A stretch of DNA of 64,000 nt, taken from NCBI RefSeq assembly GCF_042652185.1, contig NZ_JBHSIX010000007.1. One strand, 5' to 3'. Both the position numbers and the translations under genes were made by a program. The notes under the pieces were generated by a model, which had not been told where the DNA came from, did no database searches, and saw nothing but the letters and a program-made list of their open reading frames with translations. This DNA comes from Actinacidiphila fildesensis. GTDB taxonomy: Bacteria > Actinomycetota > Actinomycetes > Streptomycetales > Streptomycetaceae. This document shows, piece after piece, positions 23,472 to 31,770 of this stretch. The stretch's first letter is position 1, and each line of letters opens with the position of its first letter.

Positions 23472-25244
23472 GTGACATCAGCAGTGGGCAGTGACGCGGG
23501 GACCGGCGATCCCGGCGGTCAGGACGCGGTGCGCAGCGCCCCCTTCGGCGGCCCCTGCCCGCCGGAAGCCGCAGCCCCTCCCGCTCCCATGGAGCCGGCC
23601 GCCGCCTCCTCCACCACGACCGACACCGCGGCCTCGCTGAAACGCAGCGGCAGCGTCATGGCCCTGGGCTCGCTCGCCTCGCGCGCCACCGGGTTCGTGC
23701 GCAGCGGCATCATCACCGCCGCGCTCGGCACCACCCTGCTCGGTGACGCGTTCAGCGTCGCGAACACCGTCCCGAACATCCTGTACATCATGCTCATCGG
23801 CGGGGCGCTGAACTCGGTGTTCGTCCCTCAGCTGGTGCGTGCCGCCAAGGAGCACGCCGACGGCGGCGCCGCCTACACCGACCGGCTGCTCACCGTCTGC
23901 CTGGCCGCGCTGCTGGTGATCACGGCCGGCGCCGCGCTCGCCGCCCCCTGGCTGGTCAGCGCGTACGGGCCGGACTTCACCAGTGCCCAGCGCGACCTGA
24001 CGATCGCGCTCGCCCGGTACTGCCTGCCGCAGATCCTCTTCTACGGCGTGTTCACCCTGCTCGGCCAGATCCTCACCGCCCGCGACCGGTTCGGCGCCAT
24101 GATGTGGTCGCCGGTCCTGAACAACGTCGTCGTCATCGCGGTGTTCGGCCTGTACCTCGCGGTCGCGCACGACACGACCGCCGCCGGCACCATGAGCGAC
24201 GCCAACGCGCTGCTCCTGGGGCTCGGCTCCACCGCGGGCATCGCCGTGCAGGCCCTGGCGCTGATCCCGGCCCTGCGCGGCGCCGGATTCCGCTGGCGGC
24301 CCCGTTTCGACTGGCGCGGCTCCGGGCTCATGCAGCCCATGCGGGCCGCCGGGTGGACGCTGCTGCTGGTCTTCGTCAACCAGATCGCCTACTGGGTCGT
24401 CACCCGGCTCGCCACCTCGGCCGGTGCCCACGCGCTGGCCGGCGGCAGTCCCGTGGGTGTCGGCTTCGCCGCCTACAGCAACGCCTACCTGCTGTGGGTC
24501 GTGCCCCAGGGGATCATCACCGTCTCCCTCGTCACCGCCCTGCTGCCGCGGATGAGCCGGGCCGCCACCGAGGGCGACCACGCGCGGATCGGCGCCGACC
24601 TGTCGTACGGGCTGCGCGGCTCGGCCGCCGCGATCGTGCCGGCGGTGCTGGCCTTCCTGGCGCTCGGCCCGCAGATCACCGGGGTCGTCTTCCAGCACGG
24701 CCGCACCACCGACGCGGACGCCCAGGCCATCGCCTGGATCCTGATGGCGTTCGCCCTCGGCCTGCCGGCCTTCGCCGGCCAGTACCTGCTGGCCCGCGGC
24801 TTCTACGCGCTCGGCGACACCCGTACGCCCTTCTTCCTCAACGTCGTCATCGCCGCCGTCAACGCCGGGCTCGCCGTCGCCTCGTACACGCTGCTGCCGG
24901 CCCGCTGGGCCGTGGCCGGCATGGCGGGCGGTTACGCCATCGCCTGCTGCGCCGGGCTGGCGTGCACCACCTGGGTGCTGCGCCGGCGGCTGAACTGGCG
25001 GCCCGCGGTCCTGGGCATGCACGTCCGGCTGGCCGTCGCGTGCCTGCCGGGCGCGGCCGCCGCGTACGGGATCGCGCAGAGCAGCGGGCGGCTGCTCGGC
25101 ACCGGCTTCGCCGGGGACTGCGCCGGGCTGCTGCTCGGCGGCGCCGCCCTCGGCTGCTCCGTTCTGGTCCTGGCGGGCCCGTTGCGGCTGACCGAGGTGC
25201 AGTCGCTGGCCGCCCCGGTCCTGCGGCGGCTGCCCGGCCGCTGA
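23472..25244 (+). CDS. MurJ/MviN-like lipid II flippase, 590 aa
   Basis: Multidrug/oligosaccharidyl-lipid/polysaccharide (MOP) superfamily membrane protein of MurJ type, expected to flip lipid-linked murein precursor across the membrane. A disordered N-terminus of about 55 residues precedes fourteen or so hydrophobic segments. The MurJ motif region is visible as VMALGSLASRATGFVRSGIITAALG and NTVPNILYIMLIGGALNSVFVPQLVRA. Start GTG 23472 or ATG 23589 are both possible. It is divergent from a FemAB-like transferase and 95 bp upstream of an ECF sigma gene. It is probably a secondary copy, since the main MurJ locus is elsewhere in the genus. Confidence 0.88.
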   Translation: MTSAVGSDAGTGDPGGQDAVRSAPFGGPCPPEAAAPPAPMEPAAASSTTTDTAASLKRSGSVMALGSLASRATGFVRSGIITAALGTTLLGDAFSVANTVPNILYIMLIGGALNSVFVPQLVRAAKEHADGGAAYTDRLLTVCLAALLVITAGAALAAPWLVSAYGPDFTSAQRDLTIALARYCLPQILFYGVFTLLGQILTARDRFGAMMWSPVLNNVVVIAVFGLYLAVAHDTTAAGTMSDANALLLGLGSTAGIAVQALALIPALRGAGFRWRPRFDWRGSGLMQPMRAAGWTLLLVFVNQIAYWVVTRLATSAGAHALAGGSPVGVGFAAYSNAYLLWVVPQGIITVSLVTALLPRMSRAATEGDHARIGADLSYGLRGSAAAIVPAVLAFLALGPQITGVVFQHGRTTDADAQAIAWILMAFALGLPAFAGQYLLARGFYALGDTRTPFFLNVVIAAVNAGLAVASYTLLPARWAVAGMAGGYAIACCAGLACTTWVLRRRLNWRPAVLGMHVRLAVACLPGAAAAYGIAQSSGRLLGTGFAGDCAGLLLGGAALGCSVLVLAGPLRLTEVQSLAAPVLRRLPGR

Positions 25245-25339
25245 AAGTTTTCCTGATTTCGTTGTCACCTTTCGGGCCCGCCGTGCGTGTAGGTAGCGGG
25301 AGGGACATTGAACATCCGTACGACACACGCGCCTCCGGG

Positions 25340-25855
25340 GTGGGTGTGAGCCTGGGCGCGACGCCGCAGGACGACTTCGACGAGTTCTACGCCGTCACCG
25401 CGAAACGCCTGGTCGCCGCGGTGTACGCGGTGACCGGCGATCTCGGCGAGGCCGAGGACGCCGTGCAGGAGGCGTATGCCCGTGCGTGGCAGCGGTGGGC
25501 GAAGCTCACGGCCGAGGGGGACCCGACGCCGTGGGTGCGGACGGTGGCTCTGCGGCTGGCGGTGAGCACGTGGCGCAAGACACGCAACCGGGTACGGGCA
25601 CACTTCAGGTACGGGGTGCCGGCGGATGCGCCCGCGCTGGCACCCGACCGGGTGGCTCTGATCGCCGCTTTGCGTGAGCTCGGCGAGGAGCAGCGCACGG
25701 CCGTCGTGCTGCACCATTTGATGGACCTGCCGGTCGAGGAGGTCGCCCGGGAGACCGGAGTGTCCAACGCGGCGGTACGAACCCGGCTCAGCCGCGCACG
25801 CAGGGCGCTGGGCGACCGGCTGACCGAGGAAGAGGAGGTGCCCCTCCATGGCTGA
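25340..25855 (+). CDS. ECF-type RNA polymerase sigma factor, about 171 aa
   Basis: Group 4 sigma factor (SigE-like subfamily). Region 2 is FDEFYAVTAKRLVAAVYAVTGDLGEAEDAVQEAYARAWQRW. Region 4 is ELGEEQRTAVVLHHLMDLPVEEVARETGVSNAAVRTRLSRARRAL. The start is uncertain: GTG 25340 and GTG 25346 are both possible, as no strong ribosome site is visible. Its last 8 bp overlap the next gene, suggesting a sigma/regulator pair. It follows a MurJ-like gene and precedes an L,D-transpeptidase gene, so an envelope-stress role is plausible but inferred. Confidence 0.9.
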   Translation: MGVSLGATPQDDFDEFYAVTAKRLVAAVYAVTGDLGEAEDAVQEAYARAWQRWAKLTAEGDPTPWVRTVALRLAVSTWRKTRNRVRAHFRYGVPADAPALAPDRVALIAALRELGEEQRTAVVLHHLMDLPVEEVARETGVSNAAVRTRLSRARRALGDRLTEEEEVPLHG

Positions 25856-26780
25856 CCCGCTCGACGACCGTCTCCGGGACCTGGCTCGCGACACCGAGCC
25901 GCTGATCCTCCTCGCCGGCCCCGCGGACGTCCGCAGGCGTGGGGAGCGCCGCCGTGCCCGGCGCCGGGTCGGCGCGGTGGCCGTGGTGGCCGCGGCCGCG
26001 CTGGCCGTCGGCTCCTGGGCGGTCCTGCCCCGGCTGGAGAGCGGCGCGCAGCCCCCGGCGGTCAGTGGTTCCCCCTCGCCGGACCCGCTGCCGACCGAGC
26101 CGCTGACCGGCGCGCTGCTCCGGCCGACCGCGCTGCCCTGGGACTCCTACTGGCACTGGCGCACCGTCGCGGGGGACGTCTCGGCGAAGATCCCGCTCAT
26201 GCACTGCGGAACGTCGCTGTACGATCCGGCCTCGGCGAGTGTCCGTTTCTATCAGGGGAACGCGAACAGCAGCGCGCGGTACGCGATCCATGACCTTGGT
26301 GACGGGGCCAAGGCTGCTGCCGAACTGAACCGCATACGTGATGAATTGGGCAAATGCGGACTAGTTGCTGCCTACACTGGGAAGGAGGAGGGGACCATGG
26401 AGACCGTGTTCCGCGTCTATGCGACAACGAAGCTGGGCAGCCAGGTGAGCCAGGTCTGGCTGGCGGACCGGGGCCGGTACGTGTCGGTGCTCCAGGTGGT
26501 CATGCCGGCGAGCGCGCGCCCGAATCCGCCGTACTTCGACGGGACGCCGGTGCAGTGCATGGCGCGGTCCCTCGAGAAGCTCGTTCCCCCCTCCGTCCCG
26601 GCCACCCCCACCCCCAGTACTTCTCCGCCGTCCGCATTCGCCGGGGGCTCCGGGGGCTCGATCGGGGGCTCGGCCGGCGGCACCGGCCCGGCGACCGAGG
26701 GCGGCGTCCCGTCGGTCCCGCCGCCCGATCCGAAGTTCCCGCCGGACTACGTCCCCCCGACTTCTTCCGACCGCTGCTGA
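25848..26780 (+). CDS. Membrane-anchored partner of ECF sigma factor, 310 aa
   Basis: Probable anti-sigma-like or accessory protein. The cytoplasmic N-terminus (residues 1-40) is short and Arg-rich (RRRGERRRARRR), with one transmembrane segment near residues 42-62 (VGAVAVVAAAALAVGSWAVL). An extracytoplasmic domain (residues 70-235) includes Cys residues near 123 and 165. The C-terminal 60 residues are Pro/Ser/Gly-rich with a final Cys. No classical zinc-binding HXXXCXXC anti-sigma motif was found. It overlaps the sigma gene by 8 bp and the transpeptidase gene start by 1 bp, so the three are co-transcribed. Confidence 0.75.
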   Translation: MADPLDDRLRDLARDTEPLILLAGPADVRRRGERRRARRRVGAVAVVAAAALAVGSWAVLPRLESGAQPPAVSGSPSPDPLPTEPLTGALLRPTALPWDSYWHWRTVAGDVSAKIPLMHCGTSLYDPASASVRFYQGNANSSARYAIHDLGDGAKAAAELNRIRDELGKCGLVAAYTGKEEGTMETVFRVYATTKLGSQVSQVWLADRGRYVSVLQVVMPASARPNPPYFDGTPVQCMARSLEKLVPPSVPATPTPSTSPPSAFAGGSGGSIGGSAGGTGPATEGGVPSVPPPDPKFPPDYVPPTSSDRC

Positions 26781-28048
26781 TGAGGACATTTCCCGTGACA
26801 CCCATACGAACGTCCCGCATTCCCTTTTCCCGTATACGTGCCCTGGCCGTGCCGGCCCTGCTGGCCGTCGCGCTGACCGCCTGTGGCGGCAGCGGTGGTG
26901 ATGACAACGCCAAGGGCGGCAGCGACAAGGGCGGCGCCGGCGCCCCGGCGGCCGTGCCGGTCACCGTGTCGCCCGCCAACGGCAAGACCGGGGTCGACCC
27001 CGGCAGCCCGGTGAAGGTGTCGCTGACCGAGGGCACCATCGGCGCGGTGACCGTCACCGCCGCGGCCAAGAGCAACGACGGCGTCGAGGCCGTGGAGGTC
27101 ACCGGCAAGCTGGACGCCACCAAGCACAGCTGGCTGTCCGACCGCACGATGACCCCCGGCACCGCCTACACGGTGAAGGTCACCGCGGCCGACAAGTCCG
27201 GCGCGCAGAAGGAGCAGACCAGCACCTTCACCACGCTGGCCGCGGCCAAGACCAACGGCGTCACCGTCACCCCGGTGGGCAACGCGGTGGTCGGCGTCGG
27301 CCAGCCGGTCTCCATCGCCTTCGACAAGCCGGTCACCAACCGCGCGGCCGTCGAGAAGCAGCTGTCCGTGACGACGACGCCCGCCGTGCAGGGCAGCTGG
27401 GGCTGGATCACCGACCCGCTGACCGGCACCCAGCGCGCCGACTGGCGGCCGGCCGCGTACTGGGCCAAGGGCACCAAGGTCACGATGACGGCCAAGCTCA
27501 GCGGCCTCGACACCGGCGGCGGCCGCTACCTGCGCCGCGATGTCACCTCCACCTTCACCATCGGCACCGCCCGGGTCTCCAAGGTCGACATCGGCGCCAA
27601 GAAGATGACGGTCACCGAGGACGGAAAGACCGTCAAGGTCATCAACATCTCGGCGGGCAAGAGCGACTTCCCGACCTGGAACGGCCGCATGGTCGTGCTC
27701 AGCAAGCAGTCCACGATCCACATGACGTCGACGTCGGTCGGCATCGCCACCAACAAGGACGCCGCGGACTTCTACGACAAGGACGTCAAGATGGCGGTGC
27801 ACCTGACCACCTCGGGCACCTTCGTCCACGCCGCTCCGTGGAACGACGCCAACATGGGCAAGGCGAACACCAGCCACGGCTGCGTCGGGATGTCGGACGC
27901 GGACGCCAAGTGGTTCTTCGACAAGGCCGTCCGCGGTGATGTCGTCGAGGTCGCCGGATCGACCCGCGCCACCGTCGACAAGGGCAACGGCTACGGCGAC
28001 TGGAACCTCACCGCCGAGGCGTGGGCGAAGCTGAGCGCCCTGTCCTGA
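26780..28048 (+). CDS. Lipoprotein L,D-transpeptidase, 422 aa
   Basis: Exported cell-wall enzyme predicted to form 3-3 peptidoglycan cross-links. The N-terminus is a lipoprotein signal (basic start, hydrophobic core, lipobox LTAC with Cys35), followed by a Gly/Ser/Asp linker. Two Ig-like domains follow (residues about 55-150 and 155-260), then the YkuD domain (about 265-400). The catalytic motif HGCVGMS has His366 and Cys368. This architecture is typical of actinobacterial Ldt proteins. Start ATG 26780 overlaps the previous stop; GTG 26795 is an alternative. It is the third gene of the sigma operon. A strong terminator follows. Confidence 0.92.
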   Translation: MRTFPVTPIRTSRIPFSRIRALAVPALLAVALTACGGSGGDDNAKGGSDKGGAGAPAAVPVTVSPANGKTGVDPGSPVKVSLTEGTIGAVTVTAAAKSNDGVEAVEVTGKLDATKHSWLSDRTMTPGTAYTVKVTAADKSGAQKEQTSTFTTLAAAKTNGVTVTPVGNAVVGVGQPVSIAFDKPVTNRAAVEKQLSVTTTPAVQGSWGWITDPLTGTQRADWRPAAYWAKGTKVTMTAKLSGLDTGGGRYLRRDVTSTFTIGTARVSKVDIGAKKMTVTEDGKTVKVINISAGKSDFPTWNGRMVVLSKQSTIHMTSTSVGIATNKDAADFYDKDVKMAVHLTTSGTFVHAAPWNDANMGKANTSHGCVGMSDADAKWFFDKAVRGDVVEVAGSTRATVDKGNGYGDWNLTAEAWAKLSALS

Positions 28049-28065
28049 CCCGTCCTTGAATCCGT

Positions 28066-28129
28066 CCCGGGCCCGTTCCGGAACCGGTCGCCGAGCCTGC
28101 GCTCGCACCCGTTCCCGAACGGGCCCGGG
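28066..28129 (+). terminator. Long terminator hairpin after the transpeptidase gene
   Basis: CCCGGGCCCGTTC at 28066-28078 pairs perfectly (13 bp) with GAACGGGCCCGGG at 28117-28129. A competing inner hairpin (CCCGTTC/GAACGGG) uses the right arm. It lies 18 bp after the stop. The alternative pairings make it a strong end to the operon. Confidence 0.65.
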
Positions 28130-28181
28130 TGTCTCCGGTTCCGATGGACGAGACAGCCTCTCCCACTATGTGACCGACCGG

Positions 28182-28187
28182 TAGGCT
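28182..28187 (+). promoter_or_regulatory. -10 element of a leaderless promoter (MarR gene)
   Basis: TAGGCT ends 7 nt before the GTG start codon of the MarR-like gene, and no ribosome site is present. This is the spacing expected when transcription begins at the start codon, a common arrangement in Streptomyces. Confidence 0.55.
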
Positions 28188-28194
28188 CATCGGC

Positions 28195-28707
28195 GTGCCG
28201 AAGCCCCTGAGCCTGCCCTTCGACCCCATCGCCCGCGCCGACGAGCTGTGGACCCAGCGCTGGGGACGCGTTCCGTCGATGGGCGCCATCACCTCGATCA
28301 TGCGCGCCCAGCAGATCCTGCTGGGCCAGGTGGACGCCGTCGTCAAGCCGTACGGGCTGACCTTCGCCCGCTACGAGGCGCTGGTGCTGCTCACCTTCAG
28401 CAAGGCCGGCGAACTGCCGATGTCGAAGATCGGCGAGCGGCTGATGGTGCACCCCACGTCGGTCACCAACACCGTGGACCGCCTCGTCGGCTCCGGCCTG
28501 GTCGCCAAGCGCCCCAACCCGAACGATGGACGCGGCACCCTCGCCTCCATCACCGACAAGGGCCGTGAGGTGGTCGACGCGGCCACCCGGGACCTGATGG
28601 CGATGGACTTCGGCCTGGGCGTCTACGACGCCGAGGAGTGCGGTGAGATCTTCGCGTCGTTGCGCCCGCTGCGGATAGCCGCGGGCGACTTCGAGGACGG
28701 GCGCTGA
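28195..28707 (+). CDS. MarR-family transcriptional regulator, 170 aa
   Basis: Dimeric winged-helix regulator. The DNA-binding region lies in GELPMSKIGERLMVHPTSVTNTVDRLVGSGLVAKRPNPNDGRGTLASITDKGREVV (residues about 65-120), preceded by helices TSIMRAQQILLGQVDAVVKPYGLTFARYEALVLL. It has no Cys. The GTG start is supported by a leaderless promoter element. It lies 62 bp upstream of a DUF3817 gene on the same strand and just upstream of icmA. It could sense an acyl-CoA or aromatic ligand, but nothing in the sequence shows it. Confidence 0.9.
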   Translation: MPKPLSLPFDPIARADELWTQRWGRVPSMGAITSIMRAQQILLGQVDAVVKPYGLTFARYEALVLLTFSKAGELPMSKIGERLMVHPTSVTNTVDRLVGSGLVAKRPNPNDGRGTLASITDKGREVVDAATRDLMAMDFGLGVYDAEECGEIFASLRPLRIAAGDFEDGR

Positions 28708-28756
28708 AGCGTCCGGCGTTCGAGGAGGGGCGTGAGGGCGCCGGAATCGCACCGGT

Positions 28757-28762
28757 TACGCT
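28757..28762 (+). promoter_or_regulatory. -10 element of a leaderless promoter (DUF3817 gene)
   Basis: TACGCT ends 7 nt before the ATG of the DUF3817 gene, and no ribosome site is present. This is the same geometry as the MarR and pyk promoters in this window. Confidence 0.5.
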
Positions 28763-28769
28763 CAATGCC

Positions 28770-29108
28770 ATGAAACAAGGGACGCTGACCCGCTACCGCG
28801 TGATGGCCTATGTGACCGGCGTCCTGCTGGTCCTCCTCACCCTGGGCGTGATCGCGAAGTACCTCCTCGACATGAACGGCGCGGCCGGCTTCGTCACCGC
28901 CGTCGGGATCGCCCATGGCTGGCTCTACGTGGTCTACGTGGTGTTCGCCTTCGACCTGGGCTCCAAGGCGAAGTGGCCGCTGGGCAAGCTGGCCTGGGTG
29001 CTGCTGGCGGGCACGATCCCGACCGCCGCCTTCTTCGTCGAGCGCAACGTGACGCGCGAGGTGGCCCCGCTGGTCGTCGCCGCGAACGGCGAGCCGGCCC
29101 AGGTCTGA
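28770..29108 (+). CDS. DUF3817 integral membrane protein, 112 aa
   Basis: Second DUF3817 protein in the window. Hydrophobic segments are near residues 10-30 (VMAYVTGVLLVLLTLGVIAKYLL), 40-62 (FVTAVGIAHGWLYVVYVVFAF) and 70-90 (GKLAWVLLAGTIPTAAFFVE). The ERN tail with VTREVAPLVV follows. It resembles the 113-aa paralogue at 18990 but is not an exact copy, so the pair predates the tnpB insertion. Function is unknown. Confidence 0.85.
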   Translation: MKQGTLTRYRVMAYVTGVLLVLLTLGVIAKYLLDMNGAAGFVTAVGIAHGWLYVVYVVFAFDLGSKAKWPLGKLAWVLLAGTIPTAAFFVERNVTREVAPLVVAANGEPAQV

Positions 29109-29226
29109 CGCCCGTCGTGTGACACCTTGGACGTGACGTTTGGACGTGACGTACGGGGTGTGACACATGGCACGTGACGCATCGCACCGCCCTTCCCCGC
29201 AAGGGGTGGGCGGTTTGCCATCGACA

Positions 29227-29248
29227 TTTACTAGGACGTCCTAGTAAA
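29227..29248. promoter_or_regulatory. Perfect 22-bp palindrome upstream of icmA
   Basis: The half-site TTTACTAGGAC is followed immediately by its exact reverse complement, giving a 22-bp perfect palindrome that ends 9 bp before the icmA ATG. It is too close to the start for an activator site. It would block transcription or translation initiation, so a repressor operator is the simplest reading. The cognate regulator is not evident. Confidence 0.75.
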
Positions 29249-29257
29249 TTCGAGGGT

Positions 29258-30958
29258 ATGGACGCCGAAGGCATCGAAGAGGGCCGCCAGCGCTGGCAGG
29301 CCCGGTACGACGCGGCTCGTAAGCGGGACGCGGACTTCACCACGCTCTCCGGGGATCCGGTCGAGCCCGTGTACGGGCCCGCCCCCGGTGACACCGTGGA
29401 CGGCTTCGAGCGGATCGGATGGCCCGGCGAGTACCCGTTCACCCGCGGTCTGCACCCGACCGGCTACCGGGGCCGTACGTGGACGATCCGGCAGTTCGCC
29501 GGCTTCGGCAACGCCGAGCAGACGAACGAGCGCTACAAGATGATCCTGGAGGCCGGCGGCGGCGGTCTCTCCGTCGCCTTCGACATGCCGACCCTGATGG
29601 GCCGCGACTCCGACGACAGCATGGCGCTGGGCGAGGTCGGCCACTGCGGTGTCGCCATCGACTCGGCCGCCGACATGGAGGTGCTCTTCGCGGGCATCCC
29701 GCTCGGCGACGTCACCACCTCGATGACGATCTCCGGCCCGGCCGTTCCGGTCTTCTGCATGTACCTGGTCGCCGCCGAGCGGCAGGGCGTCGATCCGGCC
29801 CTGCTCAACGGCACGCTGCAGACCGACATCTTCAAGGAGTACATCGCGCAGAAGGAGTGGCTCTTCGCTCCCGAGCCCCATCTGCGCCTCATCGGCGACC
29901 TCATGGAGCACTGCGCGACGGGCATCCCCGCGTACAAGCCGCTCTCCGTCTCCGGCTACCACATCCGCGAGGCCGGCTCCACGGCCGCGCAGGAGCTCGC
30001 GTACACCCTCGCCGACGGCTTCGGCTACGTCGAGCTGGGGCTGTCGCGCGGAATGGACGTCGACGCGTTCGCCCCCGGGCTGTCGTTCTTCTTCGACGCG
30101 CACCTCGACTTCTTCGAGGAGATCGCCAAGTTCCGCGCCGCCCGCCGCATCTGGGCGCGCTGGATGCGCGACGAGTACGGCGCCAAGACCGACAAGGCGC
30201 AGTGGCTGCGGTTCCACACCCAGACCGCGGGTGTCTCGCTCACCGCCCAGCAGCCCTACAACAACGTCGTGCGCACCGCCGTGGAGGCGCTGGCCGCCGT
30301 CCTGGGCGGCACCAACTCGCTGCACACCAACGCCCTCGACGAGACCCTCGCGCTGCCGAGCGAGCAGGCCGCGGAGATCGCGCTGCGCACCCAGCAGGTC
30401 CTGATGGAGGAGACCGGCGTCGCGAACGTCGCCGACCCGCTGGGCGGCTCCTGGTACGTCGAGGCCCTCACCGACCGGATCGAGGCCGACGCCGAGAAGA
30501 TCTTCGACAAGATCAGGGCGCTCGGCGCGAAGGCGGTCCCCAGCGGCAAGCACTCTGTCGGCCCCATCACCAGCGGCATCCTGCGCGGTATCGAGGACGG
30601 CTACTTCACCGGCGAGACCGCCGAGTCGGCCTTCCAGTACCAGCGCGCCCTGGAGAAGGGCGAGAAGCGCGTCGTCGGCGTCAACTGCCACCACGGCTCG
30701 GTCACCGGTGACCTGGAGATCCTGCGGGTCAGCCACGAGGTCGAGCGCGAGCAGGTGCGCGTGCTGGCCGCCCGCAAGGCGGCCCGTGACGACAGTGCCG
30801 TCCAGGAGGCCCTCGCCGCCATGCTCGCCGCGGCCCGGGACGGCTCGAACATGATCGTCCCGATGCTGGCGGCAGCCCGCGCCGAGGCCACCCTCGGCGA
30901 GATCTGCGGTGTCCTGCGCGAGGAGTGGGGCACGTACACAGAACCGGCCCGCTTCTGA
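29258..30958 (+). CDS. icmA: Isobutyryl-CoA mutase large subunit IcmA, 566 aa
   Basis: Adenosylcobalamin-dependent enzyme that rearranges isobutyryl-CoA to n-butyryl-CoA. Two substrate-selecting residues are diagnostic. Residue 80 is Phe (TIRQFAGF) where methylmalonyl-CoA mutase has Tyr, and residue 198 is Gln (YIAQKEW) where the mutase has Arg. These are exactly the ICM assignments Phe80 and Gln198. The length equals known IcmA, and the B12-binding domain is absent, as expected for a two-subunit enzyme whose IcmB lies elsewhere. The ATG at 29258 has GAGGG upstream. It is controlled by a 22-bp palindrome. A nearby meaB homologue is a plausible chaperone. Confidence 0.95.
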   Translation: MDAEGIEEGRQRWQARYDAARKRDADFTTLSGDPVEPVYGPAPGDTVDGFERIGWPGEYPFTRGLHPTGYRGRTWTIRQFAGFGNAEQTNERYKMILEAGGGGLSVAFDMPTLMGRDSDDSMALGEVGHCGVAIDSAADMEVLFAGIPLGDVTTSMTISGPAVPVFCMYLVAAERQGVDPALLNGTLQTDIFKEYIAQKEWLFAPEPHLRLIGDLMEHCATGIPAYKPLSVSGYHIREAGSTAAQELAYTLADGFGYVELGLSRGMDVDAFAPGLSFFFDAHLDFFEEIAKFRAARRIWARWMRDEYGAKTDKAQWLRFHTQTAGVSLTAQQPYNNVVRTAVEALAAVLGGTNSLHTNALDETLALPSEQAAEIALRTQQVLMEETGVANVADPLGGSWYVEALTDRIEADAEKIFDKIRALGAKAVPSGKHSVGPITSGILRGIEDGYFTGETAESAFQYQRALEKGEKRVVGVNCHHGSVTGDLEILRVSHEVEREQVRVLAARKAARDDSAVQEALAAMLAAARDGSNMIVPMLAAARAEATLGEICGVLREEWGTYTEPARF

Positions 30959-30969
30959 GCCGAGATCGG

Positions 30970-31006
30970 GGGCTCCGCTTCACCCCGGACGGGGGGAGCG
31001 GAGCCC
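30970..31006 (+). terminator. Terminator hairpin after icmA
   Basis: GGGCTCCGCT and AGCGGAGCCC form a 10-bp perfect stem with an inner CCCCG/CGGGG pair. The hairpin starts 12 bp after the icmA stop. No T-run, as is common in this genus. Confidence 0.65.
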
Positions 31007-31035
31007 ACGAGCGCGTGTTCCGCGACCACAGCGAA

Positions 31036-31041
31036 TAGGCT
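31036..31041 (+). promoter_or_regulatory. -10 candidate upstream of Uma2 gene
   Basis: TAGGCT lies 36 bp before the GTG start, leaving room for a leader with the ribosome site TGGAGGGA. No -35 element is obvious. Confidence 0.35.
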
Positions 31042-31077
31042 GGAAGCGGTTCGAAGAACACCGCTGGAGGGACCGCC

Positions 31078-31662
31078 GTGGAGTACGCCCGCATGCGTCT
31101 TATCGCCGATGAGTTGTCCACCAGGCCGGAAGCCTGGGCCGTTGAGATCAGCGGCGGAGAGATCATCATGATAACGAGCCCGGCGAAGCGGCATGAATTC
31201 ATCTCGTTCCAGATCGCTGACCAGCTCAACGACCAGCTCAGGGGCACGACCCCGCGAGTGATCGCGCAGTCCGGTGCCGAGATCGAGGACCCGCGCGGGG
31301 CAGCAGCTCTGCGCCGTCCGGACATCACGATCCTTCCCATGGATGTCCTTGATGAGGACGGCGACACCGTTGACCCCGCGGATGTGACGGCAGTCGTGGA
31401 AGTCGTATCGAGGTCGAACCCGGAGAACGACTACGAGGGCAAGACCCGCGACTACGCGGTGATGGGTATCCCCTACTACCTGCTTGTGGATCCCCGCAAG
31501 GGCACCGGTCTTGTCCTGTCCCAGCCGCGCTCCACGCCGGAGGGTCAGCGGTATGCGGCCCGCGTCGAGTTCCTGTTCGGTGAGACGGTGCAGGTGGGCG
31601 AATGGCACGTCGATACGGAGGGCTTCCCGTTGTACGGAGCGCCGGGCGCCGGCAGCCGGTAA
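31078..31662 (+). CDS. Uma2-family putative endonuclease (DUF820), 194 aa
   Basis: Restriction-endonuclease-fold protein of the Uma2 family, expanded in actinobacteria and cyanobacteria and of mostly unknown role. Catalytic-type residues are visible: Asp in RPDITI (residue about 82), Glu-Val in VVEVVSR (about 103-107) and Lys in YEGKTRDYA (about 122). The GTG start has GGAGGGA upstream. The gene is followed by a 54-aa DUF397-like protein. Many Uma2 genes occur with small helix-turn-helix or DUF397 genes in this genus. There is no signal peptide. Confidence 0.85.
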   Translation: MEYARMRLIADELSTRPEAWAVEISGGEIIMITSPAKRHEFISFQIADQLNDQLRGTTPRVIAQSGAEIEDPRGAAALRRPDITILPMDVLDEDGDTVDPADVTAVVEVVSRSNPENDYEGKTRDYAVMGIPYYLLVDPRKGTGLVLSQPRSTPEGQRYAARVEFLFGETVQVGEWHVDTEGFPLYGAPGAGSR

Positions 31663-31770
31663 GGCACCTGCGTGCCGGGGCGGCTCGCGGGCGGAGCGGG
31701 GGGCGTTGCTTCCGGCGGGGGATCTGGATCACGATGGCCGCGTCCATGGAGCACGACCGGAAGGCAGCAC

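Noticed and set aside
25262..25295. TTGTCA and TAGGTA as promoter of the ECF sigma gene
   Set aside because: The spacing is more than 20 bp, too long for a standard promoter, so no call was made.
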